Assembly (NCBI GenBank): GCA_903821635.1
Contig: CAIJLV010000133.1
Coordinates: 1-36,169 of the forward strand
DNA: 36,169 bases
From: an uncultured Verrucomicrobiota bacterium
GTDB taxonomy: Bacteria; Verrucomicrobiota; Verrucomicrobiia; Limisphaerales; UBA9464
Direction: 5' to 3'
The translations under genes and the position numbers were made by a program. This document shows positions 24,056-33,387 of the stretch, one piece after another. Within the stretch, counting starts at the first letter, position 1. Every line of letters begins with the position of its first letter. Under the pieces are notes generated by a model. That model saw only the letters and a program-made list of their open reading frames with translations, searched no databases and had not been told where the DNA came from.

Positions 24056-25561
24056 TTAGTTCTTCGTCCCGGCCAGCACTTCTTCAAAGTCCACGATCTC
24101 TTTGATCTGCACCAAGAACCAGCGGTCGATCTTCGTGAGGCTGAAGATCTCCTCGATGGTGAAACCGGCGCGCAGGGCGTGCCGGATGAAGAAGATGCGT
24201 TCCGCGTTCGGCACGCTCAGTTTACGGCTGATGACGTCACGCGGCAAAAGGTCGCGGTCGCCATACACTTCGGTGCCGATGCGCCAAGCCTTCCCGTCGC
24301 CACCTAGACCGCTACGGCCAATTTCCAGCGAACGCAGGCACTTTTGGAGCGATTCCTTGAACGTGCGACCGATGGCCATGGCTTCGCCCACGCTTTTCAT
24401 TTGCGTGGTCAGCGTGGGATCAGCTTGCGGGAATTTTTCGAAAGCAAAGCGCGGAATCTTAGTGACGACGTAATCAATGCTCGGCTCGAAGCTCGCCGGG
24501 GTTTCGCGCGTGATGTCGTTCTTGAGTTCGTCGAGCAGGTAGCCGACGGCGAGTTTGGCGGCGATCTTGGCGATGGGAAAGCCAGTCGCCTTGGACGCCA
24601 GCGCGGAGCTGCGGCTGACGCGCGGGTTCATCTCGATGATGACCATGCGGCCGGTGTCGGGGTTGACGCCGAACTGGATGTTCGAACCGCCCGTTTCGAC
24701 GCCGACGGCGCGAATCACCGCGAAACTCTGATCGCGCATGATCTGAAATTCCTTGTCGGTGAGCGTCTGAATGGGCGCGACGGTGATGGAGTCACCCGTA
24801 TGCACGCCCATCGGATCGAAATTTTCGATGGAACAGATGATCACGCAGTTGTCCGCCCGATCGCGCATGACTTCCATCTCGTATTCCTTCCAGCCGAGCA
24901 GGGATTCCTCGACGAGGATTTCGGCAACGGGCGACAGGTCGATGCCGCGCTTGGCGATTTCCTCAAATTCATCGCGGTTATAGGCGATCCCGCCGCCGGT
25001 GCCGCCCAAGGTGTAGGCGGGCCGGATAATGACGGGGAAACGGCCTATTTTTTCCGCCACCGCCCGAGCCTCTTCCATATTGTGGGCGGTGCCGCTGAGG
25101 GGCACATCCAACCCGATGGCGAGCATCAAGTCCTTGAAGACTTGGCGGTCTTCACCCTTCTGAATGGCGTCGGCCTTGGCGCCGATCATCTCCACGCCGT
25201 GGCGTTCGAGGGCCCCATTGTGGTGGAGCTTCATCGCGGTGTTCAACGCGGTCTGGCCGCCGAGAGTGGGCAGCAGGACGAGTTGCCCCTGCGCGCCGCT
25301 CTTCGCCATTTCCTCTTTTTCGCGGAGTATGATCTTCTCCACGGCCTCAGGCGTGATCGGCTCGATGTAGGTGCGATCGGCAAACTCCGGATCGGTCATG
25401 ATCGTGGCCGGATTGGAGTTCACGAGAATGACGCGGTAACCCTCTTCCCGGAGAGCCTTGCAGGCTTGGGTGCCGGAGTAATCGAACTCGCACGCTTGGC
25501 CGATGATGATCGGGCCGGCGCCGATGATGAGGACGCTGTGGATGTCAGTGCGCTTTGGCAT
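24056..25561 (-). CDS. carB: Carbamoyl-phosphate synthase large subunit, N-terminal half only (split CarB)
   Basis: The 501-residue product covers the carboxyphosphate-forming half of CarB. It begins [18 protein letters not shown], has the ATP-grasp elements [50 protein letters not shown] and [20 protein letters not shown], and runs into the oligomerization region as far as [20 protein letters not shown] before a normal stop. A standard CarB continues for about 570 more residues with the carbamate kinase half; none follows here, because selO converges 28 bp away. Split CarB with a break near this point is known in Methanocaldococcus, and another split in Aquifex. All visible motifs are intact, so a functional two-gene CarB is more likely than a truncated relic. 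The C-terminal gene is not in the window. Confidence 0.9.
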   Translation of the reverse strand: MPKRTDIHSVLIIGAGPIIIGQACEFDYSGTQACKALREEGYRVILVNSNPATIMTDPEFADRTYIEPITPEAVEKIILREKEEMAKSGAQGQLVLLPTLGGQTALNTAMKLHHNGALERHGVEMIGAKADAIQKGEDRQVFKDLMLAIGLDVPLSGTAHNMEEARAVAEKIGRFPVIIRPAYTLGGTGGGIAYNRDEFEEIAKRGIDLSPVAEILVEESLLGWKEYEMEVMRDRADNCVIICSIENFDPMGVHTGDSITVAPIQTLTDKEFQIMRDQSFAVIRAVGVETGGSNIQFGVNPDTGRMVIIEMNPRVSRSSALASKATGFPIAKIAAKLAVGYLLDELKNDITRETPASFEPSIDYVVTKIPRFAFEKFPQADPTLTTQMKSVGEAMAIGRTFKESLQKCLRSLEIGRSGLGGDGKAWRIGTEVYGDRDLLPRDVISRKLSVPNAERIFFIRHALRAGFTIEEIFSLTKIDRWFLVQIKEIVDFEEVLAGTKN

Positions 25562-25841
25562 GGACGGTAAAACTCGGGAACCAACACCCGGCGGTAGGCG
25601 AAGGCACCCGCCTTCTCAGCTCCGGCAGAAACACCTGAGCCACTCGCCTCGGTCCGCTTAGGCATGGTCGAAAAGCGCCGAGATGGAACACGGCGGAACC
25701 GGGACAGGCGAAGGAAAATTTGTGAAACCAGCGACCAACACGTCCAGCTCCCGGCGCCCGGCCACGGGGTTGCCCCCAAAAACCCGCCTCAGCGCCGCTG
25801 TCGGCTGGCCATTCGACGCCGTCGACGGTAGGATTTTCAGC

Positions 25842-26258
25842 ATGAAATTCGCCCGATTGTCACTGATGGGATTAAGCGTCTTGCTGGCGCCGATGGGTTG
25901 CTCCTGGGCCCAAAAGTTCCGGCCGCAACCCGACGCACTAGAGATTCCCTCGACCGTGCCATCGGCCGCCGAATTGCAGGAACGGCTCCAAGTGGCCACC
26001 CGGATCGGTTCGGTAAACCTCCGGGACAACACGCTCGCGACGCTGGCCCGCGAAGCGGCGGCCGCCCAACAGCCAGAACTCGCCAAACAGGCGCTGACCG
26101 GAATCGTCGCCGTCAGTCAGCGGGACTCAGCCGCCGCCGACTGCGCCCTCCGGCTGCGGCACCAGGGCCGAACCGACTGGGGGGTGGAAATCGCCGAGTT
26201 GATTCTCTCGCCGTCACTCCGGGACCAAACTTTGAGCCGGCTGGCCAAGGGTAATTAG
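25842..26258 (+). CDS. Small secreted protein, unknown
   Basis: The 138-residue protein starts with a signal peptide (KFARLSLMGLSVLLAPMGCS) with likely cleavage after SWA before QKF; the Cys in PMGCS is not in a good lipobox. The mature part is helical and Ala/Leu-rich (TLAREAAAAQQPELAKQALT, then IVAVSQRDSAAADCALRLR), suggesting short helical repeats of TPR/HEAT type, but no family is recognised. AGGA about 8 bp upstream of the ATG at 25842 serves as ribosome binding site and supports this start over the longer open frame. It is divergent from carB and 30 bp ahead of the UDG-like gene. Confidence 0.7.
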   Translation: MKFARLSLMGLSVLLAPMGCSWAQKFRPQPDALEIPSTVPSAAELQERLQVATRIGSVNLRDNTLATLAREAAAAQQPELAKQALTGIVAVSQRDSAAADCALRLRHQGRTDWGVEIAELILSPSLRDQTLSRLAKGN

Positions 26259-26288
26259 CGAGCCCGCCGCCCCTAAACCGTCGCCCGG

Positions 26289-26885
26289 GTGCACGCCAAC
26301 GAATTCGCCGATTTGCTCGCCGCCGTCCGCGCCTGCCGGCTCTGCAGCGAGCACCTACCGCTGGGCCCTAGGCCGATTTTACAGGCCTCGCCTGAAGCTC
26401 GGTTGCTGATCGTCGGCCAAGCGCCCGGTCGGAAGGTGCATGCGACCGGCATCCCGTGGAATGATCCCAGCGGCGATCGACTGCGCGGCTGGTTGGAACT
26501 GACCCGCGACCAGTTTTACGACGAAACCCGCCTCGCCATCATTCCGACCGGGCTGTGCTATCCCGGCAAGTTGCCCGGCCGCGGCGGTGATCGCCCGCCC
26601 CGACCGGAATGCGCGCCCAAGTGGCATCCGCCGCTACGGGCGAGGCTACCGAACATCCGACTGACGCTTCTGATTGGGCACTACTCACAGGCGTATTACC
26701 TCGGCGAACGCAGGCGCGCCGCCCTCGCCACCACGGTTGCCGCTTGGCGTGAACTTGGCCAGGAATTCCTCCCGTTGCCGCATCCCAGCCCGCGGAACCT
26801 GAATTGGTTTCGGCGGCATCCGTGGTTTGAGGCCGAGGTGGTGCCCGAACTACGTCGGCGCGTGCGCGAAGTGCTGGGGAATTGA
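26289..26885 (+). CDS. Uracil-DNA glycosylase-like protein (probable Fe-S type)
   Basis: The 198-residue protein belongs to the uracil-DNA glycosylase superfamily, which removes damaged bases in base-excision repair. It shows CRLC at residues 16-19, IVGQAPGRKVHATGIPWND at about 41-59 (motif 1) and LPHPSPRN with H165 (motif 2). Four Cys at 16, 19, 90 and 108 have nearly the spacing of the 4Fe-4S ligands in family 4 enzymes, so a cluster is likely. The branch with GQAPGRKVHATG and PPRPECAPKWH is widespread but mostly uncharacterised, and activity on uracil is unproven. The start is GTG at 26289. dnaE begins 89 bp downstream on the same strand, a plausible replication and repair pairing. Confidence 0.88.
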   Translation: MHANEFADLLAAVRACRLCSEHLPLGPRPILQASPEARLLIVGQAPGRKVHATGIPWNDPSGDRLRGWLELTRDQFYDETRLAIIPTGLCYPGKLPGRGGDRPPRPECAPKWHPPLRARLPNIRLTLLIGHYSQAYYLGERRRAALATTVAAWRELGQEFLPLPHPSPRNLNWFRRHPWFEAEVVPELRRRVREVLGN

Positions 26886-26974
26886 GCCCACGCGCGCCGG
26901 TTGGCCACGCCCCGAGCCCGACCAGACACTCTGCCCTCGACACGCCGGCCGGTGGCCCAATCCTACGCCCCTTC

Positions 26975-29900
26975 ATGGCTGCCGATTTTGTCCACCTGCA
27001 CCTGCACACGGAGTATTCGTTGCTCGATGCCTGCTGTAAGCTCGACAAGCTGATGGCCAAGGCTGCGGCCATGCAGTTTCCCGCGGTAGCGATGACCGAT
27101 CACGGAGTCATGTTCGGCGCCGTCGAATTCTGGCAGGCGGCAAAAAAGGCCGGCGTGAAGCCGATTTTGGGCTGCGAAGTTTACGTCGCCCCCGGCAGCC
27201 GGCTGGACAAAAAGCCCGGATCGGGCACGCGGGACATCTACCACCACCTGGTCCTCCTCGCGAAGAACGAGGCGGGCTACAAGAATCTCGTCAAACTGGT
27301 CACTTCGGCCAATTTGGAGGGCTTTTACTACAAACCGCGCATCGACAAGGAAATCCTCGCCCAGCATTCCGAGGGCCTGATCGGTCTGTCGGGCTGTCTC
27401 GCGAGCGAACTCTCGGACCACATCCTCAAGGGCGAGGAACAGAAGGCGCGCGACACCGTGGACTGGTTCAAACAGGTGCTGGGGCCGGAAAATTACTACC
27501 TTGAGCTCCAAAACCACGGCATTCCCGAACAGGCAAAGGTCAATCGCGCCCTGATTCCCTACGCCAAAGAGTTCGGCCTGAAACTGGTCGCCACCAACGA
27601 CGTCCACTACGTGGAAAACGGGCACTGGCAGGCGCATGATTGTCTCGTCTGCATCGGCCGCCAGTCGCAGCGCGACCCGGCGAAGTCGGTTTACCAGCCG
27701 CAGCAGTTTTATCTGCGCTCCGCCGAGGAGATGAAGGCGCGCTTTGCCGAAGTGCCGGAAGCCGTGCTGAATACGGTTCAGGTCGCCGAGCAATGCAATG
27801 TGGAGATCAAGTTCGGCAAAGGGGCCGAGCATTACCCGGTCTTCCAGCCGCCCGAGACTTGGACCCGCGAAGGTTACCTCCGCCTGTTGCTGTGCGATGG
27901 GCTCAAACACCGCTACGGCATCACCGCCCGCGTCGCCGGCAAGCAGATCATCATCGAGTCCGTCGGTGACCCGATGCGGCTGAAGTTTCTGTTCCCCGTG
28001 GCGTCGCCCATCAGTCCGGCGGCGGACCATGCTCAAGCCGAAGCCGCCTTGGCGCCGGTGGAAATCTTGGAAAAGGACGAGGCTTCGGTCGGCGATGATG
28101 AAACCGAGCGCTTCGAGGATGCCCTTGCCGCCGCCACGGCTCCATTGGCAGCCACGCTCGACCCGGCCCCCGCCCCGCCCGCTGGTTTCCTGCCGGCTGG
28201 CCCAGTCATTACGGAGGTTTCGCACCCTTACGTGCAGCACGCGCTCAAATCGCTGCTCGACCGTTTGGAACTCGAACTCGGCGTCATTGAAAAGACCGGT
28301 TACGTCTCCTACTTCCTGATCGTCGGTGACTTTGTGCGGTGGGGCCGGCAGCACGGTATCTCGTGCGTGGCGCGCGGATCGGCGGCTGGTTCGATGGTCA
28401 CCTACCTGCTCGAAATCGCGAACGTGGACCCGCTGCGTTACGGACTGCTTTTCGAGCGGTTCCTAAATCCCGAGCGGGTCAGCCCACCCGACATCGACAT
28501 CGACTTCGCCGACGACCGACGGCAGGAGGTCATCGAATACGTCCGCAACAAATACGGCCGCGACGCCGTCGCTCAGATCATCACCTTCGGCACCATGGGC
28601 GCAAAATCGGTGCTGCGCGACGTGGGCCGGGTGATGGGCCTCAGCTTCAGCGAGTGCGACCGCCTCGCAAAGATGATCACCGACGTGAAGTGGGGCCTGA
28701 AGGACGCGCTGGAAAAAAACCCCGACTTCAAGGCCGCCTACCAAAGCGAAGCCGTCACGCAGGAGTTGGTGGATAACGCCCTGATCCTCGAAGACCAGGC
28801 CCGCAGCGCCGGGGTCCACGCCGCCGGGGTCGTCATTGGCGCGCAACCACTGGTAAACCTGCTCCCGCTCAAACAGGACGACGACGGCGGCATCGTGACC
28901 CAATACGCGATGGGACCCGTCGGCGACCTCGGCCTGCTGAAGATGGACTTCCTCGGGCTCAAGACCCTCACCGTCCTGCGCAACACCGTCGAACTCGTCC
29001 GCCGCACCCAAGGCCTCACGATCGACCTCGACGAAATCTCGCTCGAAGACGCCAAGACCTACGAACTGCTCAACAACGCGCAAACCCTCGGCGTGTTCCA
29101 GTTGGAATCCGGCGGCATGCGCGACCTGTGCCGCAAATTCCAGATCCAGTCCGTCGAGCACATCACCGCGTCGGTATCGCTTTACCGGCCAGGCCCGATG
29201 GACCTGATTCCCGACTTCATCGAACGCCGTCATGGCCGCAAGGAAGTCGAATATCCGCACCCGTTGCTGGAGCCGATTTCCCGCGAGACCTACGGCGTCC
29301 TGATCTACCAGGAACAGGTCATGCAGGCCGCGCAAATTCTCGGCGGCTACACCCTCGGCGGCGCCGACTTGCTGCGCCGCGCCATGGGCAAAAAGAAGCT
29401 CGAAGAGATGGTGCAGCAACGCGCGACGTTCGTGAAAGGCTGCGCCGAGAAGAACCAGATTTCCGCGGCCAAGGCGAACGAGGTGTTTGACCTGCTCGAA
29501 AAATTCGCCGGCTACGGCTTCAACAAATCCCACGCCGCCGCCTACGCCGTCGTCGCCTACCAGACGGCCTACCTGAAGGCCAACCACCCGGTGGAGTTCC
29601 TCTGCGCGATGATGACCAACGACCAGGCGGACCTGGCGAAGCTCGCGCAATACATCGCCGAAGCGAAGGGCTTCGGCATCGCCGTGCTCGGGCCCGACGT
29701 CAACGAATCTGACGTCAGTTTTGCCCCGGCTTCCCTCAGCCAAACGGCGGGCTCAACCGCCGCCACCTCGAAGCCCCCCACCGGGACCGAGCGCATCCGC
29801 TTCGGCCTCGCCGCCATCAAGGGCGTGGGCGAAGTCGCCGTCCAAAGCATCCTCGATGCCCGCCAAGCGGGCGGCCGGTTCACGACCCTGGCGGAACTCT

Positions 29901-30841
29901 GCGAGCGCATCGACACCCGCGCCGTCAACAAAAAGGTGCTGGAATGCCTGATCAAAGCCGGCGGCTGTGACGATTTGGGCCCGAACCGGGCGACGATGCT
30001 GGCCACGCTGGATTCGTCGCTCGCCCGCGCCTCGTCGCTCGCAGCCGACAAAGCCAAGGGGCAAAGCTCCCTCTTTGACGCCTTCGACGCCGCGCCCAAA
30101 AAGAAGGTCGAGAAACCCATCGTGCTCCCGGAATGGCCCGTCGCGGAGCGGCTCAGCTACGAAAAGGAACTGCTCGGCATGTATGTCAGCGGCCACCCCT
30201 TCGAGCCCTACCTCGCCACCGCCGAGCGTTACGCCACGCACACCGTCGAGGAGCTGCTCAGCCTCACCAACCGCGGCATGGCCCGCGTCGCCGGCCTCGT
30301 TTCCGGCGTGCAGGATGGCGTGAGCAAAAAGTCCGGCAAACGCTACGCCATGGTCACCCTCGAAGACCTCACCGGCACCGTGCAACTGCTCGCGATGAAC
30401 GAGAACTACGAGAAGTATCGCGAGCTTTTCACGCTCAACCACGCCCTGCTCGTCACCGCCGAAGTCAGCACCGGCGAGGACAAACCCAAGCTCTTCCCGC
30501 AGGAAATCATGCGCCTCGACGAGGCCCCTCGGAAGCTGACCAAACAAGTCCGGCTGCGCCTCAACACCGCCACCCTCGACCGGGCCAAACTGGAAACCGC
30601 CCGCGCCGTGATCGAAGCCCACAAAGGCTCCGTCCCGCTTTTCCTCGCGCTCAAACTGCCCGGAGGCGAGACCGCCTTTTTGGAGCCGAACAATCACTTC
30701 GCCGTGGCCCCGTCCAACGACTTGGAGGCCGCGCTCACGGACGCCTTCGGCCCCGGCACCTATCAACCCATCGCCGACCGCAGCCTGCCGGAACGCGCCT
30801 TGCGGAAATGGGAGCGCAAGGCGGACGCCGACAGCGAATAA
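26975..30841 (+). CDS. dnaE: DNA polymerase III alpha subunit
   Basis: The 1288-residue replicative polymerase has an N-terminal PHP domain (HLHLHTEYSLLDAC; H9, H11, D18, H43, E68, H90/91, C141, D209 and H211 all present, so the metal site looks complete). The palm has ARGSAAGSMVTYLLEI and RVSPPDIDIDFADDRR with D508 and D510, followed by AQIITFGTMGAKSVLRDVGR. Then come fingers with GVLIYQEQVMQAAQILGGYT and FNKSHAAAYAVVAYQTAYLK, a helix-hairpin-helix region (KGVGEVAVQSIL) and an OB fold (GLVSGVQDGVSKKSGKRYAMVTLEDL). The catalytic Asp pair sits about 107 residues later than in E. coli because of an expansion at about 316-420, rich in Ala, Pro and acidic residues. The ATG at 26975 puts the PHP motif at the N-terminus. 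cysC follows after 35 bp. Confidence 0.97.
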   Translation: MAADFVHLHLHTEYSLLDACCKLDKLMAKAAAMQFPAVAMTDHGVMFGAVEFWQAAKKAGVKPILGCEVYVAPGSRLDKKPGSGTRDIYHHLVLLAKNEAGYKNLVKLVTSANLEGFYYKPRIDKEILAQHSEGLIGLSGCLASELSDHILKGEEQKARDTVDWFKQVLGPENYYLELQNHGIPEQAKVNRALIPYAKEFGLKLVATNDVHYVENGHWQAHDCLVCIGRQSQRDPAKSVYQPQQFYLRSAEEMKARFAEVPEAVLNTVQVAEQCNVEIKFGKGAEHYPVFQPPETWTREGYLRLLLCDGLKHRYGITARVAGKQIIIESVGDPMRLKFLFPVASPISPAADHAQAEAALAPVEILEKDEASVGDDETERFEDALAAATAPLAATLDPAPAPPAGFLPAGPVITEVSHPYVQHALKSLLDRLELELGVIEKTGYVSYFLIVGDFVRWGRQHGISCVARGSAAGSMVTYLLEIANVDPLRYGLLFERFLNPERVSPPDIDIDFADDRRQEVIEYVRNKYGRDAVAQIITFGTMGAKSVLRDVGRVMGLSFSECDRLAKMITDVKWGLKDALEKNPDFKAAYQSEAVTQELVDNALILEDQARSAGVHAAGVVIGAQPLVNLLPLKQDDDGGIVTQYAMGPVGDLGLLKMDFLGLKTLTVLRNTVELVRRTQGLTIDLDEISLEDAKTYELLNNAQTLGVFQLESGGMRDLCRKFQIQSVEHITASVSLYRPGPMDLIPDFIERRHGRKEVEYPHPLLEPISRETYGVLIYQEQVMQAAQILGGYTLGGADLLRRAMGKKKLEEMVQQRATFVKGCAEKNQISAAKANEVFDLLEKFAGYGFNKSHAAAYAVVAYQTAYLKANHPVEFLCAMMTNDQADLAKLAQYIAEAKGFGIAVLGPDVNESDVSFAPASLSQTAGSTAATSKPPTGTERIRFGLAAIKGVGEVAVQSILDARQAGGRFTTLAELCERIDTRAVNKKVLECLIKAGGCDDLGPNRATMLATLDSSLARASSLAADKAKGQSSLFDAFDAAPKKKVEKPIVLPEWPVAERLSYEKELLGMYVSGHPFEPYLATAERYATHTVEELLSLTNRGMARVAGLVSGVQDGVSKKSGKRYAMVTLEDLTGTVQLLAMNENYEKYRELFTLNHALLVTAEVSTGEDKPKLFPQEIMRLDEAPRKLTKQVRLRLNTATLDRAKLETARAVIEAHKGSVPLFLALKLPGGETAFLEPNNHFAVAPSNDLEAALTDAFGPGTYQPIADRSLPERALRKWERKADADSE

Positions 30842-30876
30842 ACCTTCCCGGTGGACACAGCCGCCCCGCGCCGCCC

Positions 30877-31506
30877 ATGAATTCAGCCGCCGCCCCCATG
30901 CCGAAACCGTCTGTGGCGGAACCCGCCATCACCACCGCCGACCGCGCCGCCCGACTGGGGCACGCCGGCCTCGTGGTCTGGCTCACCGGCTTGAGCGGTT
31001 CCGGCAAAACTTCCTTGGCAACGGAACTGGAGCGGCGCCTGTTCCAAGCTGGGCGCTGGGTCTATCGGCTGGATGGCGACGTGCTGCGGCAGGGACTTTG
31101 CGCCGATCTTGGCTTCGGCCTCACGGCCCGCCGCGAAAACGTTCGGCGCGCGGGCGAGGTCGCCAGCCTGCTCGCCGACGCCGGCCTGATCGTTTTAGCC
31201 GCCTTCATTTCCCCCTTCGACGAAGACCGGCAGCTCGTCCGGAGCCGGCTCGCGCCGGGAAAATTCCTCGAAGTGTTCCTGAACGCCCCGCTTGAGGTGT
31301 GCGAACACCGGGACGTGAAAGGCCTTTACCGCCGGGCGCGCGCCGGACTGCTGCCTGAATTCACCGGCATCTCCTCGCCCTACGAGCCGCCCCCTCATCC
31401 GGAGGTCGAGCTCCGCACCGGCGAGCTCACGCTCGCGGCCACCGCCGACCTGCTGGAGGCGCACATCAACCAACGTCTCGCCGAACTCGCCGCGAACTCG
31501 CGGTAA
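30877..31506 (+). CDS. cysC: Adenylyl-sulfate kinase
   Basis: CysC phosphorylates adenosine 5'-phosphosulfate to PAPS, used for sulfate assimilation or sulfation. The 209-residue protein carries the Walker A loop GLSGSGKTS at 38-46, RLDGDVLRQGLCADLGF at about 64-80, ENVRRAGEVASLL, FISPFDEDRQLVR and LEVFLNAPLEVCEHRDVKGLY, then the family ending FTGISSPYEPP. The first 25 residues are a nonconserved Ala/Pro-rich extension; an internal ATG at 30898 is a possible alternative start. No cysD, cysN or cysH is adjacent, so this is an orphan kinase in this window, placed 35 bp after dnaE. Confidence 0.95.
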   Translation: MNSAAAPMPKPSVAEPAITTADRAARLGHAGLVVWLTGLSGSGKTSLATELERRLFQAGRWVYRLDGDVLRQGLCADLGFGLTARRENVRRAGEVASLLADAGLIVLAAFISPFDEDRQLVRSRLAPGKFLEVFLNAPLEVCEHRDVKGLYRRARAGLLPEFTGISSPYEPPPHPEVELRTGELTLAATADLLEAHINQRLAELAANSR

Positions 31507-31572
31507 AACGGGCGGCCCTCCGGCGGCGGCCAAGATTGACGGCTTCGGCCCGGTGCCGCGAGGCTGAGCCCA

Positions 31573-33387
31573 ATGCGAGGTTGGATCATCGTCAGTTTGG
31601 CACTGGTAGGCGGCCCCGGGATCGGCTGCCGCAGACAGGAGCTGCCGCCCCCCGCTTCCACAAACCCACCGGCCGCCCAAGCCGCGGTGATGCCGCCGGC
31701 CAAGCCGGTCGCCAAACCGGCGGCGTGGTTCGATGCCACCCAGGATTCCGGCCTCGATTTCGTCCACTTCAACGGGATGTCCGGGCAGTGGTATATGCCC
31801 GAAATGGTCGGCCCCGGCGGCGCGCTGTTCGACTTCGACGGGGACGGCGATCTAGACCTGTTTCTGGTCCAGGGAACCAAGCTGGGCCCGGATTCTCCCC
31901 TCCCGGGTCCCGCGGCGGCCCAAGCAGGGCACGCGTGGCATCATCATCTTTACCGGAACGACCTGACGCAGACTCCTTCCGGCCCCCAGGTTCATTGGGT
32001 CGATATTTCCGCTGCCGTCGGGCTCAAGGAACTGCCCTCCGACTATGGCATGGGCGTGGCCGTGGGCGACTACGACAACGACGGCTGGCTCGATCTGTAT
32101 CTGGGCAACCTCGGCCCCAACCGCCTACTGCGAAATGCCGACGGAAAACAGCTCGTGGACGTGACCAGCAAGGTTGGCGGCGATCTGGGCGACCCGCACT
32201 GGAGCACGAGCGCCACGTGGTTCGACTACGACCGCGACGGCCACCTCGACCTCTTCGTCTGCAACTACATTGACTTCACCTTCGACCGCCACCGCCAGTG
32301 CAGCAGCAAGACCGGAGCGCCCGATTACTGCGGCCCGTCGGTGTATCCGCATCTCACCGACCGCCTGTGGCGCAACCGGGGGGATGGCACGTTTGAAGAT
32401 GTGACGGCGACCGCCGGCCTGCTCGCCCGGGCCGGCGCGGCGCTGGGCGTGGTGGCCGCGGACTTCGATCTCGACGGCTGGCCCGACCTGCTCGTCGCCA
32501 ATGATGGCATGGCCAATTTTCTCTGGCTGAACCAGCACAACGGCACCTTCAAAGAATGCGCGCTCGAGCGCGGCTGCGCCTTCAACGGCATGGGCGCCAG
32601 CGAAGCCAACATGGGCGTCGCGGCGGCCGACTTTGACGAAGACGGCGACGACGACCTCATCATCACGCACCTCGACGGCGAGAAGAACACGCTTTGGGAG
32701 AACTGGGAGCGCGGCTGGTTTTCGGATGTGACTTCCGTGTCGGGCATGGATGCCGTCACGCGCCCGTTCACCGGCTTCGGCATCGTGGCCGCGGACCTGA
32801 ACAACGACGGCCGCCTCGACCTGCTGAGCGTCAATGGCGGCGTGAAGGTCAACGAAGCGCAGCGCCAAGCCGGCCTTGATCTGCCCATGCGCCAGCACGC
32901 CCAACTCTTCCTCGGCCAGGGTAAGGCCCGCTTCTCGGAGGTAACCGACGAACCCGCACTGCGCGTGCCCGAAATCGGCCGCGGCCTCGCCGTGGGCGAT
33001 GTCGATAACGACGGCGACCTGGACGCCGTCTTGGCCAACAACCACGGCCCGGCCCGCCTAGTGATCAACCGCTGGGACCGGCCGCAGACGTGGGTGGGCT
33101 TTGACCTGCGGTTACCCGCCCGCGGCCGCCGTTCCGCTTACGGCGCAACCGTCGAAGTCGAACTTTCCGACGGCCGCAAACTGCACCGCCGCTGCGGCCC
33201 CGACGGCAGCTACGCCTCCGCCTCGGACCCCCGCGTAATGGTCGGACTCGGCGGCGACGGGGCGACCGTCAAGGCCGTGACCGTCCGCTGGGCCGAGGGC
33301 ACCCACGAACGCTTCAACGACTTTCCGCCGGGCCGTTACCACACGCTGGTTCCGGGCACCGGTTCTCCCCTAACCTCCGGTAAATGA
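31573..33387 (+). CDS. CRTAC1-like lipoprotein with FG-GAP/VCBS repeats and ASPIC/UnbV domain
   Basis: The 604-residue protein begins with a leader ending in GPGIGCRR, where C19 is a plausible lipidation site. It carries about seven calcium-loop repeats of the FG-GAP/VCBS type: DFDGDGDLDLF, DYDNDGWLDLY, DYDRDGHLDLF, DFDLDGWPDLL, DFDEDGDDDLI, DLNNDGRLDLL and DVDNDGDLDAV. These form an integrin-alpha-like propeller. The C-terminus (about 500-595) is an ASPIC/UnbV domain (SAYGATVEVELSDGRK, VMVGLGGDGATVKAVTVRWAEG). Such proteins are abundant in PVC bacteria and commonly sit next to TPR proteins; an adhesive or binding role is assumed. The stop overlaps the TPR gene start by ATGA at 33384-33387. 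Function of the pair is unknown. Confidence 0.9.
   Translation: MRGWIIVSLALVGGPGIGCRRQELPPPASTNPPAAQAAVMPPAKPVAKPAAWFDATQDSGLDFVHFNGMSGQWYMPEMVGPGGALFDFDGDGDLDLFLVQGTKLGPDSPLPGPAAAQAGHAWHHHLYRNDLTQTPSGPQVHWVDISAAVGLKELPSDYGMGVAVGDYDNDGWLDLYLGNLGPNRLLRNADGKQLVDVTSKVGGDLGDPHWSTSATWFDYDRDGHLDLFVCNYIDFTFDRHRQCSSKTGAPDYCGPSVYPHLTDRLWRNRGDGTFEDVTATAGLLARAGAALGVVAADFDLDGWPDLLVANDGMANFLWLNQHNGTFKECALERGCAFNGMGASEANMGVAAADFDEDGDDDLIITHLDGEKNTLWENWERGWFSDVTSVSGMDAVTRPFTGFGIVAADLNNDGRLDLLSVNGGVKVNEAQRQAGLDLPMRQHAQLFLGQGKARFSEVTDEPALRVPEIGRGLAVGDVDNDGDLDAVLANNHGPARLVINRWDRPQTWVGFDLRLPARGRRSAYGATVEVELSDGRKLHRRCGPDGSYASASDPRVMVGLGGDGATVKAVTVRWAEGTHERFNDFPPGRYHTLVPGTGSPLTSGK

Noticed and set aside
24344..25570. 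Open frame of 408 codons on the plus strand, opposite carB
   Set aside because: Antisense of conserved carB sequence; composition is not protein-like.
26963..29743. Two long minus-strand open frames (463 and 426 codons) opposite dnaE
   Set aside because: They mirror conserved DnaE codons; no recognisable domain or start context.
30133..30876. Possible 248-residue N-terminal extension of CysC overlapping dnaE
   Set aside because: The extension is Arg-rich out-of-frame dnaE sequence; CysC homologues start near the ATG at 30877.
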